Source: Bog-793 sp963761425 (GTDB lineage: Bacteria > Actinomycetota > Acidimicrobiia > Acidimicrobiales > Bog-793). Taken from it: a stretch of 64,000 bases of DNA. The stretch covers positions 372,001-436,000 of the forward strand of contig CAVXGQ010000005.1 in the NCBI GenBank assembly GCA_963761425.1, written 5' to 3'. The notes below the pieces were generated by a model that worked only from the letters and a program-made list of their open reading frames with translations, did no database searches and had not been told where the DNA came from. The translations under genes were made by a program, and so were the position numbers. Positions 36,615 to 45,196 of this stretch are shown piece by piece. Numbering within the stretch: the first letter of the stretch is position 1; the number at the start of each line of letters is the position of its first letter.

Positions 36615-37487
36615 ATGATGCGTGTGCTCGTCACCGGGGCCCGGGGACAGCTCGGGACCGAGGTCGTCGACGAGCTGATGCGCCGTTCGGCGGAGCGGAC
36701 CAAGAGCCGCGGCTTCGAGGTCATCGCCTCTGACTTTCCGGAACTCGACGTCACCGACCGCGACGCGGTCATGTCGTGGATCACGACCTACGCCCCGGCG
36801 CTGGTCATCCACCTGGCCGCGTTCACCGCCGTCGACGCCTGTGAGACCGAGTGCGACCGAGCCTGGTCGGTGAACGCGCTCGGGACGCGCCACGTCGTCG
36901 AGGCGGCACGACTGGTCAGCGCCCGGGTGACCTATGTCTCGACCGACTACGTGTTCGACGGGACGCTCGACCGTCCCTATACCGAGTGGGACGAGCCGAA
37001 CCCGCTCTCGCTCTACGGTCGCTCCAAGCTGGCGGGTGAGCGCGAGATCGGCCCGGACGGGCTCGTGGTGCGCACCTCCTGGTTGGTCGGCCGGCACGGA
37101 TCGAACATGGCCAAGACGGTCCTTGCGCTCCTGCAGGCCGGCCGGCCCCTGCGCTTCGTCACCGACCAACGGGGAAGCCCGACCGTCGCCCACGACCTCG
37201 CAAACACGCTCGTCTCGTTGTCCCTCGAGCGCCGGAGCGGGCTTTTCCATGTGACCAACCAGGGGACGACCTCGTGGTTCGGATTTGCCTGCGCGGTGGT
37301 CGAGAGCGCTGGCGGAGATCCGTCAACGGTCGAACCGATCTCCACCGAGGAACTGGTCCCGCCCCGCCCCGCGCCCCGCCCGCGCAACTCCGTGCTTGAC
37401 AATGCCGCCCTGCGGCTGTCGGGCCTGGCGCTGCTGCCTAACTGGCGGGTGTCGGTCGGCGCGCTCGTCGCCGAGCTCGTCGGTTGA
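36615..37487 (+). CDS. rmlD: dTDP-4-dehydrorhamnose reductase
   Basis: 290 residues. Last step of dTDP-L-rhamnose synthesis. NAD(P)-binding TGARGQLGTE at about 7-16, HLAAFTAVDACE, STDYVFDG, catalytic YGRSK, and RTSWLVGRHGSNM. It follows rmlB by 7 nt and overlaps the next glycosyltransferase by 4 nt, so it is in one transcript with the enzyme likely to use its product. The gene order rmlD, wbbL-like, manC-like is the same as in mycobacteria. Confidence 0.93.
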   Translation: MMRVLVTGARGQLGTEVVDELMRRSAERTKSRGFEVIASDFPELDVTDRDAVMSWITTYAPALVIHLAAFTAVDACETECDRAWSVNALGTRHVVEAARLVSARVTYVSTDYVFDGTLDRPYTEWDEPNPLSLYGRSKLAGEREIGPDGLVVRTSWLVGRHGSNMAKTVLALLQAGRPLRFVTDQRGSPTVAHDLANTLVSLSLERRSGLFHVTNQGTTSWFGFACAVVESAGGDPSTVEPISTEELVPPRPAPRPRNSVLDNAALRLSGLALLPNWRVSVGALVAELVG

Positions 37488-38419
37488 CGGGTCCCGGGGA
37501 CGCCTCGGAGGTGAACGGAGCGGCACCTCCGGCCGGGGACACCGGTGCGGTGGTCGTCAACTACAACGCGGGTGCGGCGCTGGCCGACTGCGTCGCGAGC
37601 CTGCAGTCTTGCGGGGTCGGCCAGATCGTCGTCGTCGACAACGGGTCGGTCGACGGATCCCTGTCGGCGCTCGCCGCGGCCGGCAGGGCGGTGCGGATCG
37701 AGCGCGCCGAAACGAACCTCGGCTACGGGAGGGCGTTGAACCGGGGCGTAGCGCTCATTTCGGCACCGTTCGTCCTGGTCGTCAACCCCGATGTTGTCCT
37801 CGAGGCCGACGCCGTCGAGGTGCTCGCCTCCCAGTTGGCAAGCCAGGCGGACGTGGCGGTGGCCGGGCCCTTGATCCGGGACCGGCGGGGCCTTCCCTAT
37901 CCCTCGGCACGGACCTTCCCGAGCTTCTCGATGGGTGCGGGCCACGCGCTCGCCGGGCTGTTCTGGCCGAACAACCGCTGGACGAAGAGGTACCGGGGCA
38001 GCGTCGCCCCGGGCGTCGGCGCCGACGGTGCCGCAAGGGAGGTGGACTGGGTCTCGGGAGCCTGCGCTCTCGTTCGCCGCGAGGCGTTCGACAGCGTCGG
38101 TGGCTTCGACGAGGGCTATTTCATGTACGTCGAAGACCTCGATCTTTGCTGGCGCCTACGGCGCGCCGGGTGGCGCGTGTTGTACGTGCCGGCCGCCGCG
38201 GTCCGCCACCTTCAGGGGCTGTCGGCCGCGGCCCATCCTTACCGGATGCTTTTCGCGCACCATCGCTCGGCGCTGCGCTTCGCCCGCAAGTCGTTGGTCG
38301 GGCCGAAATCCGCGCTCCTCGTCCTGGTCGCCGCTGGTCTCGTGGTGAGGCTCGGACTGGCCTGCGCTCGGCAATTGCTCTCGAGCGGAGAGGGCCGTCG
38401 CGCACCGGGGCTTGACTAA
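37484..38419 (+). CDS. wbbL: GT2 glycosyltransferase, WbbL-type rhamnosyltransferase
   Basis: 311 residues. GT-A fold: VVVNYNAG near the start, VDNGSVDGS, and VVNPDVVLE as the metal-binding DxD-like site; GACALVRREAFDSVGGFDE and YVEDLDLCWRL are typical of rhamnosyltransferases. Mycobacterial WbbL adds rhamnose to the peptidoglycan-arabinogalactan linker; the equivalent glycan here is unknown. The C-terminus has a hydrophobic helix. Overlaps rmlD by 4 nt. Confidence 0.85.
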   Translation: MTGPGDASEVNGAAPPAGDTGAVVVNYNAGAALADCVASLQSCGVGQIVVVDNGSVDGSLSALAAAGRAVRIERAETNLGYGRALNRGVALISAPFVLVVNPDVVLEADAVEVLASQLASQADVAVAGPLIRDRRGLPYPSARTFPSFSMGAGHALAGLFWPNNRWTKRYRGSVAPGVGADGAAREVDWVSGACALVRREAFDSVGGFDEGYFMYVEDLDLCWRLRRAGWRVLYVPAAAVRHLQGLSAAAHPYRMLFAHHRSALRFARKSLVGPKSALLVLVAAGLVVRLGLACARQLLSSGEGRRAPGLD

Positions 38420-38431
38420 GCTCGGCGCGCC

Positions 38432-39151
38432 ATGGCACGAGGATCTTTCGGACGGACTGTCGCGCGTGCCGCCGCCAGCGGGGGCAGCAAGAGCTACCGG
38501 GCACAGCGCCCGGTCGCCTGGTACCTCCTCATGTTCGTCATCGTCGTGGCGGGGTGCGGCCTCATCGTGTACAGCCGGAACGAGGCTTTGACAAAGACGG
38601 TCACGATCGGACCCACGGCGAGCGACAATTGGTATGCCGCGCTGGCCGTCGACATCTGCGGAAAGATCCAGCCGAACCTGCCGGCGAGCACCAACTTCTC
38701 CTCGACGGGGTTGCGAACCTACGGCAACGGGTTGATCAACGCTTCGCCGGGTTCGCTCACCACCGGGGCGTCCGCCTTTGAAGGCAAGAAGGCCACGCTC
38801 GGGCTGTTTGCCAAGAAGTACGCGGGATTCACGCTCACCGCGACGGAACTGCACTACCCGGGCAAGGGCCAGCGAACCTGGAAGAACGGTGACCGCTGCA
38901 CCGGAGCGGAAAAGGGCACGGGGACGCTCGTGGCCGCGGTGTGGGCCACGCCGACCTCGACCACCGGCAAGACCGTCGCCAACCCGGCGTCGGTGCACCT
39001 CACCAACGGTGAGCTGATCACGGTGGCCTTCGTCCCGCGGGGCACCGGGATCCCCGCGCCGCCCGCCAAGACGGTGTCGACGCTGGAGGAGACCATCACC
39101 GGGAAGGCGAGTTCGTCGACCACGACGACGACGCCGGGCGGGAAGAAGTAG
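38432..39151 (+). CDS. single-pass membrane protein of unknown function
   Basis: 239 residues; family not recognised. A short basic N-terminus, one membrane helix (about 28-47) containing a cysteine (VVAGCGLIVY), then an outward-facing domain with two further cysteines (DICGKIQP, GDRCTGAE) that could pair, and a Ser/Thr tail ending in PGGKK. Its place between a rhamnosyltransferase and a nucleotidyltransferase suggests a role at the cell envelope. TAAGCT at 38417-38422 may be its own -10 box, 9 nt before the ATG. Confidence 0.7.
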   Translation: MARGSFGRTVARAAASGGSKSYRAQRPVAWYLLMFVIVVAGCGLIVYSRNEALTKTVTIGPTASDNWYAALAVDICGKIQPNLPASTNFSSTGLRTYGNGLINASPGSLTTGASAFEGKKATLGLFAKKYAGFTLTATELHYPGKGQRTWKNGDRCTGAEKGTGTLVAAVWATPTSTTGKTVANPASVHLTNGELITVAFVPRGTGIPAPPAKTVSTLEETITGKASSSTTTTTPGGKK

Positions 39152-39185
39152 GCGTGATAGGGGACCGCACGGGGAGCCGCTGAAG

Positions 39186-40265
39186 GTGCAGGGCATCGTT
39201 CTCGTCGGCGGGGAGGGGACGAGGCTGCGTCCGCTCACCTACGACATCCCCAAACCGATGTTGCCGATCGTCGAGCGGCCGATCATCGCCCGGGTCGTCG
39301 AATGGCTCGGCCTGCACGGCGTGACCCGGGTCGTGCTCTCGCTCGGTTACCAGCCGGATCCTTTCTTCGAGACTTTCCCGGAGCAATCTTGGGCCGGGGT
39401 GGAGATCTGCTACGCGGTGGAGCCCCACCCGCTGGATACGGCTGGCGCGGTGCGCTTCGCCGCCGAAGCGGCGGGAATGCTCGACGAACCGGTCCTCGTC
39501 TTCAACGGCGACATCCTCACCGACCTCGATCTCGGCAAGCTCGTCAGCCTGCACGAGGAAGCCGGCGCGGCGATCACCATCGCGCTCACGCCGGTCGAGG
39601 ACCCCTCACCCTACGGGGTGGCGGCGCTCGACGAAGGCGGGCGGGTGCTCAGCTTTGTCGAGAAGCCGCCGCGCGAAAAGGCGCCCTCGAACCTCATCAG
39701 TGCCGGCAGTTACGTATTCGAACCGCGGGTCATCGCCTCGATCGCGCCCGACCGGCCGGTGTCGGTGGAGCGCGAGATCATGCCCCATTTCGTGGGGCTC
39801 GGCGCGGTCTACGCGCTCGACTCCGACGCCTACTGGATCGACACGGGAACCCCCGAGCGGTACCTGCGGGCCCAGCTTGACCTGCTCGGCGGTCTCCGGC
39901 CCAACGTCATCCTCCCGGAATCCGAAGAGCGCTCGCCGGGCGTGTTCGTCGCGCCGGGCGCCGTGGTGGAGGGCGAGGTGCGGGGTTGCGCGTTCCTCGG
40001 CGGGGGAGCGGTCATCGAGGACGGAGCGGTCGTTGCCGACGCGGTCCTCGGTCCCGGGACGCGGGTGCGGCCCGGGGCGAAGGTGCGCGGCTCGGTTCTG
40101 ATGTCCCAGGCGCTGGTCGCCGAGGCGGCCACGGTCGACGGCTCGATCGTCGGTCCCCGGGCGGTGATCGGCCGGGGTGCATCGGTGTCCTCATCGACGA
40201 TCATCGGCGCGGGATTCGTGGTCGCCGACGCCGACACCCTCGTCGGCGCCCGCCGTCCCGGCTAG
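39186..40265 (+). CDS. manC: sugar-1-phosphate nucleotidyltransferase (mannose-1-phosphate guanylyltransferase type)
   Basis: 359 residues. Nucleotidyltransferase domain: GGEGTRLRPLTYDIPKPMLP at 9-28 and FNGDILTDLD for the metal site; C-terminal left-handed beta-helix of hexapeptide repeats (about 255-350). It matches the actinobacterial enzyme at the same place in the rmlD-wbbL cluster that makes GDP-mannose. GDP-mannose is the substrate of Gmd (3.9 kb). Substrate by context; glucose-1-phosphate thymidylyl activity is less likely. Confidence 0.85.
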   Translation: MQGIVLVGGEGTRLRPLTYDIPKPMLPIVERPIIARVVEWLGLHGVTRVVLSLGYQPDPFFETFPEQSWAGVEICYAVEPHPLDTAGAVRFAAEAAGMLDEPVLVFNGDILTDLDLGKLVSLHEEAGAAITIALTPVEDPSPYGVAALDEGGRVLSFVEKPPREKAPSNLISAGSYVFEPRVIASIAPDRPVSVEREIMPHFVGLGAVYALDSDAYWIDTGTPERYLRAQLDLLGGLRPNVILPESEERSPGVFVAPGAVVEGEVRGCAFLGGGAVIEDGAVVADAVLGPGTRVRPGAKVRGSVLMSQALVAEAATVDGSIVGPRAVIGRGASVSSSTIIGAGFVVADADTLVGARRPG

Positions 40266-40272
40266 CCGCCCC

Positions 40273-41235
40273 GTGCGCGCCCTCGTCACCGGCGGAGCGG
40301 GGTTCATCGGGTCGAACCTCGTCGATCGCCTGCTCGCCGAGGGACACGCGGTCGACGTCGTCGACGACCTCTCGACCGGGACGCTCGCCAACCTCGCCCG
40401 TGCCCGGACGGTCGGGGGCGGCTTCCGTTTCCACCAGATCGACGTGACCGATCCCGACGTCGTGACCCTGATCGAGAGGCGCCGACCGGAGATCGTGTTC
40501 CATCTCGCCGGTCAGCCGAGCGTCAGCGTCTCGGTGCGAGATCCGGGCTTCGACGCGTTGTCGAACGTCGTGGGGACCGTCCGGGTGCTCGAAGGGGCGC
40601 GCCGCGCCGCGGCGAGCAAGGTGGTCTACGCCGCGAGCGGGGGCACGCTGTACGGCGCGCTCGAGGCCCGCGACCTCCCGGTCGACGAGGCGCAGCCGTT
40701 CCGACCGAGCTCGCCCTACGGAATTTCCAAGAAGGTGGCGATCGACTACCTGACCGTCTTCCGGGAGCTGTACGGGCTGGAGTTCAGCGCCTTGGCGCTC
40801 GCCAACGTGTATGGACCGCGTCAGGAGGCCGACGGCGAGTGCGGCGTGGTGGCGCGTTTCGCCGCCGATCTCGTCGCCGGGAGGCCGTCGACCATCGAGG
40901 GCGACGGCCTCCAGACCCGTGACTTCGTCTTCGTCGACGACGTCGTCGACGCCTTCGCGCGTGCCGGCATCAGGGGAGGCGGGCTGGTGATCAACGTCGG
41001 CACCGGGGTGCAGACGTCGGTCGGTCACCTCTACTCCACGATGGCGGCGCAGGCGGGTTCGAACCTGTCGCCGGTGCACGGACCGCCGCGTCCCGGCGAC
41101 TTGCGGGCGAACGCGCTTGAACCGGGGCGGGCTCGCCTCCACTTGGGTTGGGAGCCGTGGACCTCGCTGGAAGAGGGCCTCGCCTCCACCCTCGCCTTTG
41201 CGGCTCGCCGGGTGAACGAGCGACCCCGGCGATGA
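40273..41235 (+). CDS. NAD-dependent sugar-nucleotide epimerase/dehydratase
   Basis: 320 residues. Extended SDR: TGGAGFIGSNLVD at the N-terminus, HLAGQPSVSVS, AASGGTLYG, catalytic YGISK, ANVYGPRQ. It looks most like UDP-glucose 4-epimerases of the GalE type, but the substrate is not certain. GTG 40273 chosen by the domain start, 7 nt after manC. Its stop overlaps the cofD start by 4 nt. Confidence 0.85.
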   Translation: MRALVTGGAGFIGSNLVDRLLAEGHAVDVVDDLSTGTLANLARARTVGGGFRFHQIDVTDPDVVTLIERRRPEIVFHLAGQPSVSVSVRDPGFDALSNVVGTVRVLEGARRAAASKVVYAASGGTLYGALEARDLPVDEAQPFRPSSPYGISKKVAIDYLTVFRELYGLEFSALALANVYGPRQEADGECGVVARFAADLVAGRPSTIEGDGLQTRDFVFVDDVVDAFARAGIRGGGLVINVGTGVQTSVGHLYSTMAAQAGSNLSPVHGPPRPGDLRANALEPGRARLHLGWEPWTSLEEGLASTLAFAARRVNERPRR

Positions 41236-42170
41236 TTGCGGTCCTCGCCGGCGGAGTCGGGGCGGCGCGCTTTCTGTCGGGACTGGTCCGGGTGGTGGCG
41301 CCCTCCGAGGTCACGGTGATCGGCAACACCGCCGACGACGCCGTTCTCCACGGGCTGCACGTGAGCCCGGATCTCGACACCGTCACCTACACGCTCGCTG
41401 GGGCGGCAAATCTCGACACCGGTTGGGGGCTGGCGGGGGACTCTTTCCGGACCATGGGGGCACTCGACCGTTACCACGTGCCGACCTGGTTCCGACTCGG
41501 GGACCTCGATATCGCGACGCACCTCTTCCGCACCGTTCGGCTCGCCGAGGGTGCCGCGCTGAGCCAGGTGACCGCGGAGATTGCCGAGGCCTGGGGACTC
41601 GGGTTTCGATTGCTGCCGATGACCGATGACGTGGTGCGGACGCGGCTACGTCTGACGGACGGCGCCGAGGTCGATTTCCAGGAGTACTTCGTCCGACTCC
41701 GCCACCAGGTCGCCGTGGCCTCGATCGAGTACCTCGGCGCCGAGTCCGCGACTCCCGCCCCGGGGGTCGCGGCGGCCCTGACCCGGGCCGAGGCCATCGT
41801 GATCGCGCCGTCGAACCCGCTGCTGTCGATCTCCCCCATCCTGGCGGTTCCTGGGATCGGCGGCGTCGTCAGAAAGCGACGGGACCGGGTGGTCGCCATC
41901 TCGCCCATCGTCGCCGGACGGGCGCTGAAGGGCCCCGCCGACCACCTCCTCACCGAGCTCGGCCACGATTCCTCGGCGGCCGGGGTGGCCCGGATCCTCG
42001 GTGCCCACGTGGGCTGTCTCGTCATCGACACGGCCGACGCCGACCTGGCCGGGGAAATCGCGGCGACCGGGGTGCGTCCGGTGGTGGCCGACACCGTGAT
42101 GGCCACCCCCGAAGTCGCGGTCGACCTGGCCCGGATGGTGCTCGACTCGGTCGGGGGTCGCCAGCCGTGA
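41232..42170 (+). CDS. cofD: 2-phospho-L-lactate / phosphoenolpyruvate transferase of F420 synthesis
   Basis: 312 residues (FbiA in mycobacteria). Joins the activated three-carbon unit to the deazaflavin FO to make F420-0 or its dehydro form. Family marks: MIAVLAGGVGAARFLSGL, VIGNTADDAVLHGLHVSPD, and APSNPLLSISPILAVPG. ATG start overlaps the upstream stop by 4 nt. It is followed, again with a 4-nt overlap, by cofE. FbiC and FbiD are not in the window. Confidence 0.94.
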   Translation: MIAVLAGGVGAARFLSGLVRVVAPSEVTVIGNTADDAVLHGLHVSPDLDTVTYTLAGAANLDTGWGLAGDSFRTMGALDRYHVPTWFRLGDLDIATHLFRTVRLAEGAALSQVTAEIAEAWGLGFRLLPMTDDVVRTRLRLTDGAEVDFQEYFVRLRHQVAVASIEYLGAESATPAPGVAAALTRAEAIVIAPSNPLLSISPILAVPGIGGVVRKRRDRVVAISPIVAGRALKGPADHLLTELGHDSSAAGVARILGAHVGCLVIDTADADLAGEIAATGVRPVVADTVMATPEVAVDLARMVLDSVGGRQP

Positions 42171-42871
42171 CGACGCCGTCGCTCGTCGTGATCGCCGTGG
42201 CCGGGCTACCCGAGGTCGTCGCGGGGACCAGCCTCGGTGCCCTCCTCGCCCACCAGGCGCCGCTCGAAGCGGGCGACGTCGTCGTCGTGACCCAGAAGAT
42301 CGTCTCCAAGGCCGAAGGTCGCGTGGTTCCGGTCGACCCGGCCGATCCCGACGCCAAGCGCCGACTCGCCGAATCCGAAGCCGCCCGGATTCTGCGGCGC
42401 CGGGGCGATCTCGTCATCACCGAGACCCGTCACGGGTTCGTGTGCGCCAATTCAGGCGTCGACCTTTCCAACGTCGAAGAAGGCCTCGCGGTGCTGCTGC
42501 CGGTCGACCCGGATCGTTCGGCGCGCGGCATCCGCGACGCCATTCGGGCCAGGGGCGGTCCCGAGGTCGGGGTGATCATCTCGGACACCTTCGGGCGGGC
42601 CTGGCGCCGGGGCCTGGTCGACGTGGCCATCGGCTGCGCCGGGATCGCCGCCCTCGTTGACCTACGCGGATCGCTCGACGGTTCCGGCCGGTTGCTCGTC
42701 GCCACCGAGATGTGCATTGCCGACGAAATCGCCGGCGCGGCCGAGCTCGTCATGGGCAAGGCGGCCCACGTGCCGGTCGCCATCGTGCGCGGCGTCGATC
42801 CCTCGTGGCTGAGGGAGTCCTCGGTCGCCACCGAGATCGTGCGTCCCTACGGAGAGGACCTCTTCCGGTGA
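42167..42871 (+). CDS. cofE: F420-0:gamma-glutamyl ligase, stand-alone
   Basis: 234 residues. Adds glutamates to F420-0. Motifs: DVVVVTQKIVSKAEGR, HGFVCANSGVDLSNV, ISDTFGRAWRRG, VGCAG-like IGCAGIAALVDLRG. In mycobacteria FbiB is a fusion of this domain with a nitroreductase domain that reduces dehydro-F420-0; here the protein ends at the CofE domain, as in archaea. GTG start; overlaps cofD before and a GT4 gene after by 4 nt each. Confidence 0.93.
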   Translation: MTTPSLVVIAVAGLPEVVAGTSLGALLAHQAPLEAGDVVVVTQKIVSKAEGRVVPVDPADPDAKRRLAESEAARILRRRGDLVITETRHGFVCANSGVDLSNVEEGLAVLLPVDPDRSARGIRDAIRARGGPEVGVIISDTFGRAWRRGLVDVAIGCAGIAALVDLRGSLDGSGRLLVATEMCIADEIAGAAELVMGKAAHVPVAIVRGVDPSWLRESSVATEIVRPYGEDLFR

Positions 42872-43998
42872 AGGCGCCCCCCGGCGAGGGCGATGCGACG
42901 GGGCTCGACCGCGGCGTAGTCCTCGTCGTCGAACAGCTCCGCCGAAGCGTCCCGGGCGGCATCGGCACCTACGCCCGCGGGCTGGTAAAGGGTCTCCTAT
43001 CCCTCGCCGAGGCCGAAAGGCCGCCGTTCCGTCTCTACGCCTCGCGCCACCGGGGCTCATCCGATCCGCTCGGGGATCTCGGGCTTCCCGTCAAGACCTC
43101 GGTTCTGCCGGAGGCGCTGGCGGTGCCGGCCTGGCGGGCCGGCCTCGGTCGCATCGGGCGGGACGCGGCGGTGGTGCACGCCGTCTCGTTCGCCCTCCCG
43201 CCCACCGCCGCCCCGCTCACCTTGGCGGTTCACGATCTCGCCTGGCGGATCATCCCCTCCGCCTACCCGGCGCACGGCCGCCGCTGGCACGAGCGGGCAC
43301 TTCGCCGGGTGGCCGGCCGGGTCGCCTGCGCGATCGTCCCCTCCGGGGCGACCGCACGGGCCCTCGGTGAGGCGGGCGTCGGGCTCGGCGAGGACCGCAT
43401 CGCGGTCGTCGAGGAGGGCTCCGACCATCTCGCTCCGGCCGACCCGGTGGCGACCGGCGAGGTCCTCTCCCGTCTCGGGGTGGTAGGTGACTTCCTGCTC
43501 GCGGTGGGGACCCGCGAACCGAGGAAGAACCTCGGGCGGCTCTTCGCGGCCTACGCCCTGGCGGCGCGGCAGGTGGGACCGATGCCACTGGTCGTGGTCG
43601 GGCCGGTGGGATGGGGAGACCCGGCGGAGGTGCCGCCGAAGGGGGTGGTGTTCGCCGGACCGGTCGTCGGGTCCGTGCTGGCGGGCCTGTACGCGCGGGC
43701 GCGCCTTCTCGCCTACGTGCCGCTGGTCGAGGGATTCGGCCTGCCCGTCGTGGAGGGGATGCGGGCCGGGCTCCCGGTGGTGGCGAGCGCCGTCCCGGGC
43801 TCGGCCGGTGCCGCCTTCGAGGTTGATCCGTCAGATGTCGAGGCCATCGCCGATGGGCTGGTCCGGGTGGCCTCGGACGAGGTGCTGCGGGCCCGGCTGG
43901 TCGCCGCCGGTCGCGCCCGCGTCGAGCCGCTCACCTGGCGGGCCACGGCCGAGGGCCACCTCGCGGTGTGGCGACGGGTCGCTGGAGCCGGCTCATGA
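42868..43998 (+). CDS. GT4 glycosyltransferase
   Basis: 376 residues, GT-B fold. Acceptor-side motif RRSVPGGIGTYARGL near the start; donor-side motifs GTREPRKN and PLVEGFGLPVVEGM, where the two glutamates contact the nucleotide sugar. Sugar and acceptor are unknown; GDP-mannose or GDP-rhamnose donors would fit the neighbours. GTG start overlaps cofE by 4 nt; its stop overlaps the next GT4 by 4 nt. Confidence 0.88.
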   Translation: MKAPPGEGDATGLDRGVVLVVEQLRRSVPGGIGTYARGLVKGLLSLAEAERPPFRLYASRHRGSSDPLGDLGLPVKTSVLPEALAVPAWRAGLGRIGRDAAVVHAVSFALPPTAAPLTLAVHDLAWRIIPSAYPAHGRRWHERALRRVAGRVACAIVPSGATARALGEAGVGLGEDRIAVVEEGSDHLAPADPVATGEVLSRLGVVGDFLLAVGTREPRKNLGRLFAAYALAARQVGPMPLVVVGPVGWGDPAEVPPKGVVFAGPVVGSVLAGLYARARLLAYVPLVEGFGLPVVEGMRAGLPVVASAVPGSAGAAFEVDPSDVEAIADGLVRVASDEVLRARLVAAGRARVEPLTWRATAEGHLAVWRRVAGAGS

Positions 43999-45155
43999 CC
44001 GGGCGTGGCGGCCCCGGGGGACGGATCGAGGTCGCGGTCGACGTCACCGCGGTGCCCCGCCATCCGGTCGGCGCGGGCCAGTACACGGTGGCGCTGATCG
44101 GCGCGCTCACCCGGCGCGGCGACGTGGCGCTTCATCTCGTCGCCCGGCGGTCGGACGGCGAGCGCTGGGGGGAGATCGCGCCGGGGAGCGGCGTGGTCAC
44201 CGCGGCGCCCGACCGGAGGGCCCTACGGGTCGTCTACGGCGAACTGGGGTTGGGCGCGACCCTGCGGAGGAGGTGCCCGGGGGCGCGGGTATTCTTCGGG
44301 CCGCACTACTCGATGCCGGCGGGGCTGGCGTTGCCCGCCGTCGTCACGGTGCACGACCTGACGGTCGTCGACCACCCGGAGTGGCACGAGCGGGTGAAGG
44401 TGGTCTTTTTCCGCCGGGCCCTGCGCCGGGCCGCGAGAGGGGCGGCCGGGGTGGTCTGCGTGAGCGAGATCACCGCCCGGCGATTCGAGGAGCTCTACCA
44501 CCCGCACGGCGCGGTCCACGTCGTGCCGCACGGCATCGATCACCTCTCGTTCTCCCCGGACGAACCGTCCCCGGGATTCGATGCGGCGGTACTGGGTCGT
44601 CTCGGCGTGGCCGAGCCCTATGTGCTGCATCTCGGGACCATCGAGCCGCGTAAGAACGTCCCCGGGCTGGTCGCGGCCTTCGACGAGGTGGTGGGCGATC
44701 ATCCCGGGCTTCGCCTGGTGCTCGCCGGGCCGGCGGGCTGGGGGAGTGGGGACCTCTCCCGGGCGCTGGGAGCCTCGCGCCATGGCGACCGGGTGGTCCA
44801 GCTCGGCTACGTCGACCGGACCGGGGTTCCGGCGCTCTTGCGGAGGGCCGCGGTGGTCGCCTACCCGTCGTTTTACGAGGGGTTCGGCCTGCCGGCCCTG
44901 GAGGCGCTGGCCTGTGGTGCACCACTGGTCACCTCGCAGGGGACGGTGATGGCGGAGCTCGCCGGGTCGGCCGCCCTCACCAGCGACCCGGCCGACGCCG
45001 CGTCGCTGGCGGCAGCCCTGGAGGCCGCGCTGGCCGGTGGGCCGGACGGCGAGGGGCGTCGCCGCGAGGGGCTGGCCCGGGCGGGGCAGTTCACCTGGGA
45101 TCGTTCGGCCACCGGACACCTGGAAGCCTTTCGGGCGGCTCTCGGGTCAGACTGA
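43995..45155 (+). CDS. GT4 glycosyltransferase
   Basis: 386 residues, GT-B fold, paralogous to the preceding gene. HPVGAGQYTVAL near the start, GTIEPRKNVPGL, and PSFYEGFGLPALEALACG in the donor site. The paired, overlapping arrangement suggests both act on one mannan- or rhamnan-like glycan. Donor unknown. Confidence 0.9.
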   Translation: MTGRGGPGGRIEVAVDVTAVPRHPVGAGQYTVALIGALTRRGDVALHLVARRSDGERWGEIAPGSGVVTAAPDRRALRVVYGELGLGATLRRRCPGARVFFGPHYSMPAGLALPAVVTVHDLTVVDHPEWHERVKVVFFRRALRRAARGAAGVVCVSEITARRFEELYHPHGAVHVVPHGIDHLSFSPDEPSPGFDAAVLGRLGVAEPYVLHLGTIEPRKNVPGLVAAFDEVVGDHPGLRLVLAGPAGWGSGDLSRALGASRHGDRVVQLGYVDRTGVPALLRRAAVVAYPSFYEGFGLPALEALACGAPLVTSQGTVMAELAGSAALTSDPADAASLAAALEAALAGGPDGEGRRREGLARAGQFTWDRSATGHLEAFRAALGSD

Positions 45156-45196
45156 GCTCGGAGGCGGCCAGTAGCCTGGCCGGGGAAGGAGAGGCG

